Shown: piece after piece, positions 6,599-6,973 of the stretch | How positions within the stretch are numbered: position 1 is the first letter of the stretch | How the letters are laid out: each line of letters opens with the position of its first letter | DNA from: Cellvibrio sp. | GTDB taxonomy: Bacteria; Pseudomonadota; Gammaproteobacteria; Pseudomonadales; Cellvibrionaceae | NCBI GenBank assembly: GCA_003524365.1 | Contig: DQHS01000152.1 | Span: 24,458-31,430 of the forward strand | Length of the DNA: 6,973 nt | Direction of reading: 5' to 3' | Program-made: the position numbers and the translations under genes | Notes under the pieces: model-generated | The model's input: the letters and a program-made list of their open reading frames with translations, nothing else | Told to the model about the DNA's origin: nothing | The model's database searches: none

Positions 6599-6973
6599 TT
6601 ACCAGGCATCTTTTACAAAGAGGTAGCCCTTTCCCCAAATCGTTTTTATGCGATAGGGATCATCGGTACGATCTTCTAGTTTTTTTCTAATGCGCGAAAT
6701 ACGCAGATCAATTGATCTGTCGAGGCCATCAAATTCATAACCCCTTAATTCTTTGAGGAGAGTATCGCGCGTGACAATTTCACCTGGATGCGAAGCCAAC
6801 ACCCACAAGACCTCAAACTCTTTAGAGGTAACTTTTACATCAACACCGCATAGAAACACAGATTGAGAATGGGGGTCGATAACGAGATTATTAAAGGTTA
6901 GCGTTTTAGAAGAAACCACTGTATCTTTCTTTTCGAGCAGCTTTTGAATTCGCGTCAACAATGCCCGAGCCCT
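6599..6973 (-). CDS. OmpR/PhoB-family response regulator, C-terminal part (5' end off window)
   Basis: 124 codons plus the TAA at 6601-6599 are seen, and the frame stays open to the right edge. An apparent TTG start at 6961 is really an internal Leu codon: the upstream codons read Arg-Ala-Arg-Ala and continue a typical receiver-to-effector linker (RALLTRIQKLLEKK). The receiver domain with its phosphorylated Asp is outside the window. The visible part is a winged-helix Trans_reg_C domain: VTSKEFEVLWVLASHPG (48-64), the recognition helix region SIDLRISRIRKKLED (87-101) and the wing RIKTIWGKGYLFV (108-120). Its C-terminal pattern is close to CpxR/RstA-type regulators. It is the first gene of the regulator-kinase pair and probably binds its own promoter, off window, and perhaps the peptidase upstream region. 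Confidence 0.93.
   Translation of the reverse strand, partial: RARALLTRIQKLLEKKDTVVSSKTLTFNNLVIDPHSQSVFLCGVDVKVTSKEFEVLWVLASHPGEIVTRDTLLKELRGYEFDGLDRSIDLRISRIRKKLEDRTDDPYRIKTIWGKGYLFVKDAW

Noticed and set aside
6599..6961. A stand-alone 120-residue winged-helix protein starting with TTG at 6961
   Set aside because: The frame stays open to the window edge and the upstream codons continue a normal response-regulator linker, so it is a truncated view of a full regulator.
1..6973. CRISPR array, tRNA, rRNA, insertion sequence or attachment site
   Set aside because: No regularly spaced direct repeats, cloverleaf-like sequences, transposase frame or terminal inverted repeats were seen.

Overview
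The window looks like chromosomal DNA from a Gram-negative gammaproteobacterium, most likely Cellvibrio or a close relative (Cellvibrionaceae). The grounds are a TonB-dependent outer-membrane receptor, proteobacterial lipoprotein signals, and a secreted lipoprotein with a long poly-serine linker of the kind common in Cellvibrio and Saccharophagus exported proteins. The genus is inferred; there is no rRNA or marker gene here.

Left part (1-3162): a divergent pair. On the minus strand, running off the left edge, is a substrate-binding protein of the NrtA/SsuA/NMT1-like class with a combined twin-arginine and lipoprotein signal. On the plus strand is a TonB-dependent copper receptor of the OprC/NosA family, which keeps both halves of the CxxxM...HxM copper site. 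They share a 277-base intergenic region with back-to-back weak sigma-70-like promoters and a small dyad. The pair suggests an uptake module: the receptor brings copper through the outer membrane. Whether the binding protein serves copper or an unrelated anion or organic substrate is open.

Middle (3163-3470): a convergent gap of about 300 bases. It holds one doubtful small open frame with a TTG start on the minus strand and a 7-bp inverted repeat inside that frame. I see no convincing intrinsic terminator.

Right part (3471-6973): three minus-strand genes in the order response regulator (cut by the right edge), sensor histidine kinase, S41-family lipoprotein peptidase. Regulator and kinase are 8 bases apart and surely form one two-component operon. 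The peptidase follows after 123 bases that contain a TACA-N9-TGTA dyad over a promoter-like AT stretch, and a perfect 8-bp inverted repeat whose proximal arm is the peptidase Shine-Dalgarno sequence. The peptidase is therefore a good candidate target of the adjacent two-component system, with a possible added control at translation initiation.

Nothing in the window is clearly a new class of system. The points most worth following are the SD-sequestering inverted repeat before the peptidase, the cysteine-rich binding protein facing a copper receptor, and the base-composition step between the left and right halves.
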